In this document: positions 1 through 6,231 of the stretch, one piece after another | Position numbering within the stretch: position 1 is the first letter of the stretch | How the letters are laid out: the number at the start of each line of letters is the position of its first letter | Translations under genes and position numbers: made by a program | Source: Thermoplasmata archaeon | GTDB lineage: Archaea > Thermoplasmatota > Thermoplasmata > Thermoplasmatales > Thermoplasmataceae | NCBI GenBank assembly: GCA_021802165.1 | Contig: JAKAAU010000038.1 | Coordinates: 1 to 9,772, forward strand | Length of the DNA: 9,772 nucleotides | Reading direction: 5' to 3' | The notes under the pieces: model-generated | What the model was told of the DNA's origin: nothing | Databases searched by the model: none | Seen by the model: the letters and a program-made list of their open reading frames with translations, nothing else

Positions 1-240
1 ATGCCGGTCTGGCTTTTGAATCACCGGAAGGATATTGCAACAGGAAAGGATTTGAATCTTCTTTCAAATGATTTGAATTTACAGATTAATGATGATATAA
101 ACCTTATGAAAAAAATGAGATCGTACCGTGGATTGAGACACGAACAGGGACACAAGGTAAGAGGGCAGAAAACACGTTCCAATGGAAGACACGGATTATC
201 AATGGGAGTTATAAGAAAGAAACAGGAACAGAAAAAATAA
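1..240 (+). CDS. rps13: 30S ribosomal protein uS13 (S13), 5'-truncated by window edge
   Basis: This is the C-terminal 79 residues of archaeal uS13, a small-subunit head protein that contacts the 50S subunit (bridges B1a/B1b) and the P-site tRNA. The first codon in the window is an ATG, but it is probably internal: it begins the Pro-x-Trp-Leu-Leu-Asn stretch normally found in mid-protein, and archaeal uS13 is roughly 150-170 residues long. The diagnostic basic segment is at residues 39-66, with RSYRGLRHEQGHKVRGQ followed by TRSNGRHG, and the tail is lysine rich. The TAA stop at 238-240 is followed 9 nt later by the rps4 ATG. The order uS13-uS4-uS11-Rpo3 is the classical archaeal operon, so co-transcription is expected. 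The family call is secure; the true start lies outside the window. Confidence 0.95.
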   Translation: MPVWLLNHRKDIATGKDLNLLSNDLNLQINDDINLMKKMRSYRGLRHEQGHKVRGQKTRSNGRHGLSMGVIRKKQEQKK

Positions 241-249
241 GGTGATGTA
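241..249 (+). promoter_or_regulatory. Ribosome binding site of rps4 (GGTG, 5-nt spacer)
   Basis: GGTG at 241-244 is followed by five bases and then the ATG at 250. The same motif with the same 5-nt spacer precedes the Mut7-C gene and the NAD kinase gene in this window. This suggests it pairs with the ...CACCTCC... 3' end of archaeal 16S rRNA and makes it a useful guide for choosing starts here. Confidence 0.8.
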
Positions 250-837
250 ATGGGAGACCAAAAATTTCAAAGGAAAAGATATTCTACTCCGAGACACCCC
301 TGGGAGAAGGAGAGAATAGATTATGAGAAGCAGATTGTAATTAAATATGGATTGAAAAACAAGAGAGAGCTGTGGAAGGCACAGGCAGTATTATCATCTT
401 ACAGGGCCCAGGCAAGAACACTTCAGGCAAAGGTGAGATATAATGACCCAGTTGCGGAAAAACAGTTCCAGTTATTATTGAAAAAGCTTGACAGGCTGAG
501 CCTTCTCGGCGAGGGAGCAACTCTGGATGATATTCTTGCCCTTACAATTGAAAATATACTTGATAGAAGGCTTCAAACCCTTGTTTATCAGCTCAACATG
601 GCAACAACCATGAAACAGGCTAGGCAGCTTATAACCCATGGTCATATAAAGGTGGGAGATCATGTTGTTACAATACCAAGCCTTGAAGTGGAAAAGGGTG
701 TGGAAGATACAATAACGTACAACGAAAAATCTCCGTTTTCAGATGAAAAGCATCCGATCAGACTTGTGCTCGCAGGAATGAAGGAAAGTGAAGATGTAGA
801 AGGCGATAAAAAGAAAACCGGTGGTGAAGCACAATGA
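250..837 (+). CDS. rps4: 30S ribosomal protein uS4 (S4)
   Basis: This 195-residue protein is a primary 16S rRNA binder that nucleates assembly of the 30S body. The N-terminal third (about residues 1-100) is the basic S4/S9 N-terminal domain with a typical archaeal start ([16 protein letters not shown]). The S4 RNA-binding fold is at about residues 104-150, with [20 protein letters not shown] and a following Arg-Gln-Leu-Ile-x-His-Gly-His-Ile motif. The tail after about residue 180 is charged and low in complexity (Glu/Asp/Lys/Gly), as is common in archaea. The start is fixed by the GGTG site at 241-244. The stop codon overlaps the next gene's start as ATGA (834-837), a sign of translational coupling to rps11. 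I see nothing abnormal. Confidence 0.96.
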   Translation: MGDQKFQRKRYSTPRHPWEKERIDYEKQIVIKYGLKNKRELWKAQAVLSSYRAQARTLQAKVRYNDPVAEKQFQLLLKKLDRLSLLGEGATLDDILALTIENILDRRLQTLVYQLNMATTMKQARQLITHGHIKVGDHVVTIPSLEVEKGVEDTITYNEKSPFSDEKHPIRLVLAGMKESEDVEGDKKKTGGEAQ

Positions 838-1217
838 ATAAGATAGGAATAGCGCACATATACGCATCACAGAATAATACAATAATACTTATTACAGACC
901 AGACAGGCTCCGAAACAATCGCTAAATCAACAGGCGGGATGGTTGTGAAAAATGACAGGGATGAATCCAGCCCATATGCAGCAATGAAAGCTTCAGATAT
1001 AATTACAGAAAAACTCAGGGAGAAGGAAATTACTGACCTTATAATAAGAGTAAGAGCACCGGGTGGCAGCATGTCCAGAATACCGGGTCCGGGTGCCCAG
1101 TCTGCAATAAGAACACTTTCCAGGGCTGGATTCAAAATCCTCAGGATAGAGGAGGTAACACCAACACCTCATGATGGCACCAAGAAGAAAGGCGGAAAGA
1201 GGGGAAGGAGAGTTTAA
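834..1217 (+). CDS. rps11: 30S ribosomal protein uS11 (S11)
   Basis: This 127-residue protein belongs to the 30S platform, near the E-site and the mRNA exit. The family signature is clear: [19 protein letters not shown] near residues 7-25, a Gly-Gly-Met-Val-Val-Lys element, SSPYAAMKA at about 45-53, and [20 protein letters not shown] at about 73-92. It ends in the conserved Thr-Pro-x-Pro-His-Asp-Gly segment and a basic GKRGRRV tail. The start ATG overlaps the rps4 stop by 4 nt, with a GGTG (823-826) seven bases upstream that lies inside rps4. Two bases separate its TAA from the rpo3 ATG, so the three genes form one tight transcription unit. Confidence 0.97.
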   Translation: MNKIGIAHIYASQNNTIILITDQTGSETIAKSTGGMVVKNDRDESSPYAAMKASDIITEKLREKEITDLIIRVRAPGGSMSRIPGPGAQSAIRTLSRAGFKILRIEEVTPTPHDGTKKKGGKRGRRV

Positions 1218-1219
1218 TC

Positions 1220-2032
1220 ATGCTCAAAATTATTGAATTAAAGGATAATTTTATAAGATTTTCAGTAGACGGGATTACCCCGGGTATGGCTAATTCAATT
1301 AGACGTACTCTGATTAACGATATTCCGAAACTTGCCATAGAAAATGTTATTTTTCATCATGGAGAGATTAGGGACGCTGATGGAAATGTTTACGATTCTT
1401 CACTTCCCTTATTTGATGAGGTACTGGCTTCGAGGCTTGGATTGATTCCACTAAAAACCGATTTATCGTTAAATTTCAGGGATCAATGTACCTGTGATGG
1501 AAAGGGATGTGATTTATGCACTGCTACGTATTCCATAAACAAACTGGGTCCAGGCACAGTGTATTCGTCAGATATAATCCCTGTTAATAATCCCGACCTC
1601 AAACCAACTGACCCTCTAATACCTATTATTGAACTCAAAAAAAGTCAGGCAGTTCTGGTAACATGTGAAGCCATACTGGGGAGAGGTGCAGAACATGCCA
1701 AATGGCAGGTAACCTCCGGGGTATCATATAAATACCATAGAAATTTCCATGTCAATAAGGGCGTAATGGAAAACTGGGAATTCTACAAAGAAACGTGCCC
1801 TAAATCAGTAGTAAGTGAAAACGAGAATACTATAGTTTTTACAGATGACATACCCTGCAGTTATTTATCACAGCTAATGGAACGTGATGGTGTTGTAGTC
1901 GAGGAGGATGAAAGTAAATTCATTTTTAAATTTGAAACAGACGGGTCCTTGAATGCAGTTGATACTTTGAAATATGCTCTCAAGAGATTGCCTGAAAGAT
2001 TTACAATACTCACAGAAAGCCTTTCTGATTAA
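1220..2032 (+). CDS. rpo3: DNA-directed RNA polymerase subunit Rpo3 (RpoD, RPB3/alpha-like)
   Basis: This 270-residue archaeal subunit D pairs with Rpo11 to form the platform that nucleates RNA polymerase assembly. The alpha-like dimerisation core is at residues 14-47 ([21 protein letters not shown]), and ASRLGLIPL at 70-78 is conserved. The alpha-domain-2 signature [10 protein letters not shown] is at 154-163. Cysteines 90, 92, 97 and 100 form a Cys-x-Cys-x4-Cys-x2-Cys zinc loop like that of eukaryotic RPB3. The ferredoxin-like insert (about 170-215) keeps only Cys193-Pro and Cys213, not the multi-cysteine motif that carries an iron-sulfur cluster in Sulfolobus Rpo3, so this version probably lacks a cluster. 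A purine-rich GGAG at 1207-1210 precedes the ATG. It is the last gene of the operon here; the rpl18e-rpl13-rps9 genes that follow in many archaea are not present. Confidence 0.97.
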   Translation: MLKIIELKDNFIRFSVDGITPGMANSIRRTLINDIPKLAIENVIFHHGEIRDADGNVYDSSLPLFDEVLASRLGLIPLKTDLSLNFRDQCTCDGKGCDLCTATYSINKLGPGTVYSSDIIPVNNPDLKPTDPLIPIIELKKSQAVLVTCEAILGRGAEHAKWQVTSGVSYKYHRNFHVNKGVMENWEFYKETCPKSVVSENENTIVFTDDIPCSYLSQLMERDGVVVEEDESKFIFKFETDGSLNAVDTLKYALKRLPERFTILTESLSD

Positions 2033-2033
2033 G

Positions 2034-2050
2034 ATTTTATTATATTTTTA
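2034..2050 (+). terminator. T-rich terminator after rpo3
   Basis: Immediately after the rpo3 stop the plus strand becomes very T-rich, with two T-tracts within 17 nt. Archaeal intrinsic termination typically uses such U-rich stretches without a required hairpin. The next gene is on the opposite strand, which fits an operon end here. Confidence 0.55.
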
Positions 2051-2137
2051 GTATTTCCATGAATGAATATATAATATATATTATCACTATTTAATTGAAT
2101 GTTTCATGCTTAGTATTATAGTCCTACAAAAATATGT

Positions 2138-2157
2138 GTGTAAAATCCTATTTACAC
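2138..2157. repeat. Inverted repeat GTGTAAA / TTTACAC
   Basis: Perfect 7-bp arms at 2138-2144 and 2151-2157 enclose a 6-nt loop. It lies about 100 nt from the rpo3 stop and 143 nt from the permease stop, in a convergent spacer. A transcription-end or mRNA-stability hairpin is the simplest reading. The arms are AT-rich, so chance is possible. Confidence 0.4.
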
Positions 2158-2300
2158 TTATGGAGATAATGTAACATATTTACTGCAAATTCATATGACC
2201 CTTTACTATCATCCTTATGGAATTTTGATTTGAAAAAGTTAGAAATATTAAATATCATTCTAATTATGTTATATATAAATAAAATGATAATATGTATTAT

Positions 2301-3158
2301 TCAGTATCCAAATAAAAAGAAAACGTGAAGTAGCGCGGGGAATGACTCATATGCAACATATATTCCCACAAGGATAATGATTATTGAAAATACTTTTCTT
2401 AAATCTCCCTTTCTTCCTCCCAAATTCACAGATAGTCTTGTACCAAGAAAGCCACCGAATATTCCACCAATAACATAAACTATTGCAACAAGAATGAGGA
2501 CATCCCCTATTATTCCACTACTTATATACTGTAATCCTGGAGCGACCATGGCATATCTTATTGCTGTAACAACACCGAAAGTACCCACAGCAAGAAGTGA
2601 TGTACCGATAGCCATACTTATTTTTATTTTTGAAGATGCTAATAATCCTGGAACAATTAAAAAACCCCCACCGATTCCAAAAAATCCGGAAGCAAATCCA
2701 ACAATCAAAGAATATGCGGAAACTTTATCGTATTTTGTCATTTTTGCCCTTTCTTTGCAATCTTCATCGGGTACCGCTCTGCACTTACTTATGTACATAT
2801 AAACTCCTATCACGATCATAAGTATGGAAAAAAAGAACAGAAGTTCTCCGCCTTTTATGATAAGACCTAGGGTAGAACCTATCAGTACCCCTATAATGCC
2901 GACGAGAGCAAATACCCCGCCGAGCTTTATATTTGCATTTTTCTTTTTAAGATGCTGCACAAAATTTATATAAGCTGTAATCCCGACGGCAAGAGCTGTT
3001 GTTCCAATAGCTAGATGTGGGTGGTTTATCCCAACAAAATAGATGAATAAAGGAACAGCGAGTATAGAACCACCACCACCTATAAGCCCTAAGCTGAAAC
3101 CAACAGCGACCCCGGATACGATAGCCAGAATATATTGAAGTATTGTTATATCTATCAT
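2301..3158 (-). CDS. TSUP-family (TauE/SafE) sulfite/anion permease
   Basis: This 285-residue polytopic membrane protein belongs to the TSUP (DUF81) superfamily, whose members carry sulfur-containing or organic anions (sulfite, sulfoacetate, sulfolactate) across the cytoplasmic membrane. I count about eight hydrophobic segments. The two-fold internal duplication typical of the family is plain: GLIGGGGSILAVP at 24-36 matches GFFGIGGGFLIVP at 158-170, and IGTTALAVG at 51-59 matches IGTSLLAVG at 184-192. A short charged loop (about 126-146) separates the halves. The start is supported by GAGG just upstream on the minus strand and a TATA box about 30 nt away. It stands as its own transcription unit behind the HTH-ACT gene. 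Sulfur-anion transport suits life in sulfuric-acid habitats, but the substrate cannot be read from sequence. Confidence 0.88.
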   Translation of the reverse strand: MIDITILQYILAIVSGVAVGFSLGLIGGGGSILAVPLFIYFVGINHPHLAIGTTALAVGITAYINFVQHLKKKNANIKLGGVFALVGIIGVLIGSTLGLIIKGGELLFFFSILMIVIGVYMYISKCRAVPDEDCKERAKMTKYDKVSAYSLIVGFASGFFGIGGGFLIVPGLLASSKIKISMAIGTSLLAVGTFGVVTAIRYAMVAPGLQYISSGIIGDVLILVAIVYVIGGIFGGFLGTRLSVNLGGRKGDLRKVFSIIIILVGIYVAYESFPALLHVFFLFGY

Positions 3159-3160
3159 TT

Positions 3161-3177
3161 AATACCTCATGAGTATT
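3161..3177. repeat. Near-palindrome over the start region of the TSUP gene
   Basis: The 8-bp palindrome CTCATGAG (3166-3173) is flanked by AATA and TATT arms with one bulged C. On the minus strand it lies two bases before the TSUP start codon and includes the GAGG that would serve as its ribosome binding site. It falls where transcription should begin, so it could be an operator or an RNA hairpin hiding the binding site. Confidence 0.4.
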
Positions 3178-3186
3178 GCAACTCCC

Positions 3187-3194
3187 TATAAATA
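3187..3194 (-). promoter_or_regulatory. TATA box for the TSUP permease gene
   Basis: The minus strand reads ATTTATAG-like sequence here, about 30 nt before the start codon. With the usual archaeal spacing of about 25 nt from TATA box to start site, transcription would begin a few bases before the ATG. Confidence 0.5.
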
Positions 3195-3211
3195 CATTAT
3201 TCACATAGAAA

Positions 3212-3220
3212 TAAAAAAAT
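3212..3220 (-). terminator. T-tract after the HTH-ACT gene
   Basis: On the minus strand, seven consecutive T residues (complement of 3213-3219) occur about 47 nt past the stop of the HTH-ACT gene and before the TATA box of the permease gene. This is the right place and composition for an archaeal oligo-T terminator separating the two genes. Confidence 0.45.
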
Positions 3221-3265
3221 TCATAATGATGGAAAACTTTAGATAATAATGAAGAAATATGACTT

Positions 3266-3832
3266 TTAACTTTCATGCAGAAGATTGCTAAGATGGTACA
3301 GTGCCTTTCCTGCATTAGAATTATCTATAACTATCCAGATTTCAGTGTTTAATCTGTAAATGTTAGTGAATTTTATCCCGTATGTCATGAGGTAATCGGT
3401 AATTAAAAGTGTAAGTCCAGGCGTAAATGATGACTCCTTGGGAAGGATGATTTTGATCAGGGCTATCTTGCTCTGCTGATTTCCGGTATTTGCTATGCAT
3501 ATGTAAATATTGGATTCTTTCATAACAAGGATGGCATTATCAGGTATTTTTTTTATATCATCAAAATACAGAATACTGTACTCATATTCTATAGTAAGAG
3601 ATGATTTTTTCAGTATTTCCAGGTCATCTGAATATTCAGGTTTTTCTGTTTTCATGTTGGCAAGCACCTTTACTATAGTATTGAATTTTACTGTTTTGCC
3701 AGTCATGGCCTCAACTTTATCCCTTATATTTTCAGCCACCTTGGTATAATTGCATAATCCGCTGGAAATTGTCATGGAATAAATAAGATTATTACTTACT
3801 ATTACTTTTACCGAATCAGAGATTTTTGTCAT
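3266..3832 (-). CDS. Uncharacterised protein, HTH-like N-terminus plus ACT-like C-terminus
   Basis: This is a 188-residue soluble protein that I do not recognise as a named gene. Residues 28-62 (NYTKVAENIRDKVEAMTGK, then a Val-x-x-x-Ile-Val-x-x-Leu helix) resemble the helical N-terminal segment of widespread archaeal proteins that join an HTH-like module to an ACT domain. Residues 80-115 and 124-186 show alternating beta and helical patterning. The last part (LNTEIWIVIDNSNAGKALYH, 161-180) reads like the final strand and helix of an ACT ligand-binding fold. ACT domains usually sense amino acids or other small metabolites, so a ligand-responsive regulator is plausible but unproven. It has its own TATA box and appears leaderless. 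It is divergent from NAD kinase, with paired inverted repeats midway. No transmembrane segment or signal peptide is seen. Confidence 0.75.
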   Translation of the reverse strand: MTKISDSVKVIVSNNLIYSMTISSGLCNYTKVAENIRDKVEAMTGKTVKFNTIVKVLANMKTEKPEYSDDLEILKKSSLTIEYEYSILYFDDIKKIPDNAILVMKESNIYICIANTGNQQSKIALIKIILPKESSFTPGLTLLITDYLMTYGIKFTNIYRLNTEIWIVIDNSNAGKALYHLSNLLHES

Positions 3833-3851
3833 AAAACATCATTATCTTAAC

Positions 3852-3859
3852 ATATAAAT
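3852..3859 (-). promoter_or_regulatory. TATA box, leaderless promoter of the HTH-ACT gene
   Basis: The minus strand reads ATTTATAT, centred about 24 nt before the ATG at 3832. At the usual archaeal TATA-to-start distance the transcript would begin at or next to the start codon. No GGTG-type ribosome binding site lies between them, which fits a leaderless mRNA. Confidence 0.6.
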
Positions 3860-3895
3860 TCATTGCCATTGAAAATATACTATTATATACATATT

Positions 3896-3939
3896 TATGA
3901 TTATTAGAATCATAGTAAAATGGATTAATCATTTTACTA
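3896..3939. promoter_or_regulatory. Two abutting inverted repeats midway between divergent genes; candidate operator
   Basis: The first repeat has perfect 7-bp arms, TATGATT (3896-3902) and AATCATA (3908-3914). The second has perfect 10-bp arms, TAGTAAAATG (3913-3922) and CATTTTACTA (3930-3939), around a 7-nt centre. They share two bases. The pair is centred at 3917.5, which is exactly the midpoint of the 170-bp spacer (3833-4002), upstream of both TATA boxes. That placement suits a regulator acting on both genes, perhaps the HTH-ACT protein itself. The role is inferred; the repeats are seen directly. Confidence 0.5.
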
Positions 3940-3953
3940 ATTTGAAAAACAAG

Positions 3954-3962
3954 CATAAAATT
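3954..3962 (+). promoter_or_regulatory. Possible TATA box of the nadK-JAMM unit
   Basis: GCATAAAAT-like AT-rich sequence lies about 45 nt before the nadK ATG. A start site about 25 nt downstream, near 3983, would give a short leader that contains the GGTG ribosome binding site at 3994-3997. Other AT-rich stretches nearby make the exact box uncertain. Confidence 0.4.
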
Positions 3963-4002
3963 AATTAAACGCAAACGAATAGATGAGATTATCGGTGTAT
4001 AA

Positions 4003-4818
4003 ATGAAAATAGGTATTATTGCAAGAATTAACTGCCATTCATGCATAAGAATAGCGAAAAGAATACTGGAAATTATACCACCATCATGGGAAATAATACT
4101 TGAAGACAAGCTTGCAAGGTCCCTGAACAGGAAAGGCACCAATTTCAAAAATATTGATGCTGATATAATAATAGTAATAGGAGGTGACGGGACAATTCTA
4201 AGAACTGCCCAGCTCTCCAGAGGAAAAATACTGGGTATCAATGTGGGGGGATTGGGATTCCTATCAGAAGTGGAGATAGGCAATATCGAAGAATCTATCC
4301 ACAATCTTATCAACGGAAATTATAGAACTTACGATGTTATGAAGCTCGAAGTCTATATAAACGATAAGCTCTTTGGTACTGGCATAAATGATGTGGTAAT
4401 ACATACTGCTAGGATATCAAAAATCAGAAAATTCAGTGTATATATAGACGACCGTTTCATGGAAAATACAAGTGCGGATGGTGTTATTGTGGCCACGCCA
4501 ATAGGTTCCACATCTTATTCATATAGTGCCGGTGGGCCGATACTTATTCCATCATTGAAAGCTATGGTAATATCATATATAGCGCCGTTCGGATCAAGGC
4601 TCAGGCCAATAGTATGCCCAGATACAGGAAAAATATCAATAAAAATTATCGGTAAATACAGTTCTCTGGTAATAATAGATGGGCAGAGAGAAGCGGTTGT
4701 CAACGGAAATGACCGTGTAGATATAAAGGTTTCCAGTGAGAAGTTAACTTTCATAGAACTAAAAAATTCATTTTATGACAGGTTAAGGGAGAAGTTGATA
4801 AAAGATGTGGTTAATTAG
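4003..4818 (+). CDS. nadK: NAD kinase (ATP-NAD/polyphosphate-NAD kinase)
   Basis: This 271-residue cytoplasmic enzyme phosphorylates NAD to NADP at the 2'-hydroxyl of the adenosine ribose, the only route to NADP. Motifs in order are GGDGT at 60-64 (phosphate-donor loop, catalytic Asp), the LGINVGGLGFL segment at 77-87, GINDVVIH at 127-134, and the nucleotide-binding DGVIVATPIGSTSYSYSAGG at 159-178. DGQ at 227-229 lies in the C-terminal beta domain. Its length is typical for the family. The start is supported by GGTG at 3994-3997 with a 5-nt spacer. The TAG stop lies inside the next gene (14-nt overlap), so the JAMM gene is probably translated from the same mRNA. I see no missing catalytic residue. 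Confidence 0.95.
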   Translation: MKIGIIARINCHSCIRIAKRILEIIPPSWEIILEDKLARSLNRKGTNFKNIDADIIIVIGGDGTILRTAQLSRGKILGINVGGLGFLSEVEIGNIEESIHNLINGNYRTYDVMKLEVYINDKLFGTGINDVVIHTARISKIRKFSVYIDDRFMENTSADGVIVATPIGSTSYSYSAGGPILIPSLKAMVISYIAPFGSRLRPIVCPDTGKISIKIIGKYSSLVIIDGQREAVVNGNDRVDIKVSSEKLTFIELKNSFYDRLREKLIKDVVN

Positions 4819-5167
4819 GGAACGTACCTTGAAAATGATAATGGAGGCTTCAAAGGACTCGTATCCCAATGAATTCGGAGCCTTGCTCCGGGCAGAAAAC
4901 CAGATTATCTATGAAATAGCCATGCTTCCCGGTACTATAAGTGGAAATGTGCATGTCATATTCCAGGCATATTCCATACCCATTGATTTTAGCTACGTTG
5001 GTTCAGTGCATTCCCATCCTTCTGGAAATACACACCCTTCTGATGCAGACCTACATATGTTTTCCAATACAGGTCCGGTGCATATAATAGTAGGTTATCC
5101 ATATAACTTGAATAATTATTCAGCTTATAATAGAAATGGAGACCCATTGAAACTTGAGATTATTTAA
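4805..5167 (+). CDS. JAMM/MPN+ domain zinc metalloprotease (Mov34/PAD-1 family, desampylase-like)
   Basis: This 120-residue single-domain protein carries a complete JAMM zinc-protease motif: an early Glu (E23 in NEFGALL), then His69-Ser-His71, seven residues, Ser79, two residues and Asp82, the pattern seen in active isopeptidases. In archaea, characterised members such as haloarchaeal HvJAMM1 cut SAMP ubiquitin-like proteins from their targets; others may process sulfur-carrier precursors. The size matches a minimal MPN domain with no extra module. It starts inside nadK (ATG at 4805, 14-nt overlap) with a GGGAG at 4787-4791 further upstream, so translational coupling is likely. It ends convergently with the Pelota C-terminal region 41 nt away. 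Active-site residues are seen directly; the substrate is inferred from family. Confidence 0.88.
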   Translation: MWLIRERTLKMIMEASKDSYPNEFGALLRAENQIIYEIAMLPGTISGNVHVIFQAYSIPIDFSYVGSVHSHPSGNTHPSDADLHMFSNTGPVHIIVGYPYNLNNYSAYNRNGDPLKLEII

Positions 5168-5171
5168 CTTG

Positions 5172-5186
5172 AAAGCGAGAAGCTTT
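5172..5186 (+). terminator. Small hairpin after the JAMM gene, possible transcript end
   Basis: AAAGC at 5172-5176 pairs with GCTTT at 5182-5186 around a 5-nt loop, just after the JAMM stop in the 41-bp convergent gap. A CTTTTT tract follows at 5212-5217 on the plus strand, inside the end of the Pelota frame. The stem is short, so this is a weak terminator call. Confidence 0.3.
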
Positions 5187-5208
5187 GTGTGTTTGCCTGT
5201 AAAGGAAG

Positions 5209-5415
5209 TCACTTTTTATAGCGAAGTATCCCACAGTAACCACCAAACTGCTTTATAATTTCTCCAGAATCCGTATAATCGCTTATTACGTGTACATTGA
5301 CACCGTTTATCTGTGAAAGAAGACTTCTGGTCTCAGGGTCCCTGAATTTTGATTCTGATATGAGCAGATCCTCTATCATATTCATTTTAGCATATTTTAT
5401 TATTTCATCATAACC
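5209..5415 (-). pseudogene. pelA: In-frame continuation of pelota: C-terminal eRF1_3-like domain beyond the TAG
   Basis: Directly after the TAG, in the same frame, 68 codons encode the missing Pelota C-terminal domain and end at TGA (5209-5211). Recognisable family features are a Gly at the first position, MIEDLLISESKFRDPETR, VNVHVISDYTDSGEIIKQFG, and the closing Cys-Gly-Ile-Leu-Arg-Tyr-Lys-Lys, which matches the usual Leu-Arg-Tyr end. No frameshift, second stop or other decay is visible, so the lesion is either very recent, a sequence error, or functional readthrough. In the family this domain contacts ABCE1 and the ribosomal stalk base. Internal ATG codons could in principle restart translation, but no ribosome binding site supports that. 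Confidence 0.85.
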
Positions 5416-6231
5416 CTAAACGCTCAAGCCTGTTTTATTCAGGTTCTTGAGGAATGACTGTATGAGCTTTTCATCTCCGGCTAACCTTGCGCCTTTCAAA
5501 ATCTCCTCTGATTTTTTTTCTGCCATGAATTCATATATGCCTCTTTTTCCAGAATCTGTTTCTGCTATATCGTATACTGTTATCTGCTTGAAGAAAGGAT
5601 CGTTTTTAATCCTTTCATACAACTTTGTATGCTCGAAACCCGGGCCAAGAATTATAATTGTTGAAATGCTCCTTATGTTCTTGAGTGTTTGGATGATTTC
5701 ATTGTAATATCCGGAATCACTGGCTTTTGACTCATAGTCCTTCCCTGACTTTCCTGATACTATTTCACCTATGTCCTGTATACCATATGATTTAAGAAGG
5801 GCAACAGTACAGGATTCATCGTCCAGTGAGGTAAACACTACTGTGTTTTTATAATAATTATCTACAGACTCCTTTAGCAATCCATATTCTTCTTCATTTA
5901 ATTCTTTTACTAGGGTAATTTCATCGTCCACTCCTATCATAACTGACTGATGGCTTCCAGTGTTTTCTCCTTCCACTATTTCTCCAAGGATTTTCAGATT
6001 ATCTGTGTATGGCAAAAAATCCACCTTTTCTATTTTTAGATTTATTCTGATTTTCTTCCTTTCCACTGATTTGGACCTTGTCATATCTGCATTTTGTTCC
6101 TGCCTTCTGAATACAGAGGTGATAATGATATCATCCTGTGCCATTATATTTTTCAGGTACCAGAGATCATCAATAGTGTTTATCAATAATACTATTCGCA
6201 AATTTTTCCTGTCGTCCTCTATAATTTTCAA
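5416..6231 (-). CDS. pelA: Pelota (Dom34) ribosome-rescue factor, interrupted by in-frame TAG; N-terminal and central domains
   Basis: Archaeal Pelota binds the empty A site of stalled ribosomes with aEF1A-GTP and, with ABCE1, splits the subunits. This part encodes 271 residues: the Sm-like N-terminal domain (KIIEDDRKN at the start, IDDLWYL at 20-26, DFLPYTDNLKILGEIVEG at 71-88) and the central eRF1-like domain (GPGFEHTKLYERIKN at 196-210, SGKRGIYEFM at 227-236). The frame stops at TAG (5416-5418) but continues in phase to a TGA at 5209-5211, giving 340 codons before that TGA, close to the 339 residues I recall for the Thermoplasma protein. The TAG replaces the conserved Tyr of a Tyr-Gly pair. 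The start is TTG; it matches the usual N-terminus, no in-frame ATG lies upstream, and no GGTG site is seen. As read, the product lacks its C-terminal domain unless readthrough occurs. Confidence 0.9.
   Translation of the reverse strand: MKIIEDDRKNLRIVLLINTIDDLWYLKNIMAQDDIIITSVFRRQEQNADMTRSKSVERKKIRINLKIEKVDFLPYTDNLKILGEIVEGENTGSHQSVMIGVDDEITLVKELNEEEYGLLKESVDNYYKNTVVFTSLDDESCTVALLKSYGIQDIGEIVSGKSGKDYESKASDSGYYNEIIQTLKNIRSISTIIILGPGFEHTKLYERIKNDPFFKQITVYDIAETDSGKRGIYEFMAEKKSEEILKGARLAGDEKLIQSFLKNLNKTGLSV

Larger units (their letters stand above)
2033..2300. other. AT-rich convergent intergenic spacer, no gene seen
   Basis: These 268 bases separate the ends of rpo3 (plus) and the TSUP permease gene (minus). 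I find no convincing coding frame or RNA gene. It contains the T-rich end of rpo3, a perfect 7-bp hairpin near its middle, two copies of CTTATGGA (2157-2164 and 2214-2221), and T-rich minus-strand sequence just past the permease stop that may terminate that gene. Confidence 0.6.

Noticed and set aside
758..1135. Minus-strand open frame of 125 codons across rps4 and rps11
   Set aside because: It is antisense to two conserved ribosomal protein genes, shows no motif and has no promoter or ribosome binding site of its own.
2947..3315. Second minus-strand frame overlapping the TSUP start, considered as a frameshifted N-terminus
   Set aside because: The 285-residue TSUP protein is already complete with both internal repeats, a good start and its own TATA box.
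3816..4313. Minus-strand open frame of 165 codons across the nadK start
   Set aside because: It is antisense to the conserved GGDGT region of NAD kinase and covers the divergent promoter region; its translation has no recognisable domain.
5416..5418. Pyrrolysine (genome-wide TAG recoding) as the explanation of the in-frame TAG in pelota
   Set aside because: nadK ends with TAG (4816-4818) at its normal family length, and ubiX ends with TAG (6702-6704) just past its conserved C-terminus, so TAG works as an ordinary stop here. No pylS, pylBCD or tRNA-Pyl is in the window. Site-specific readthrough is not excluded.
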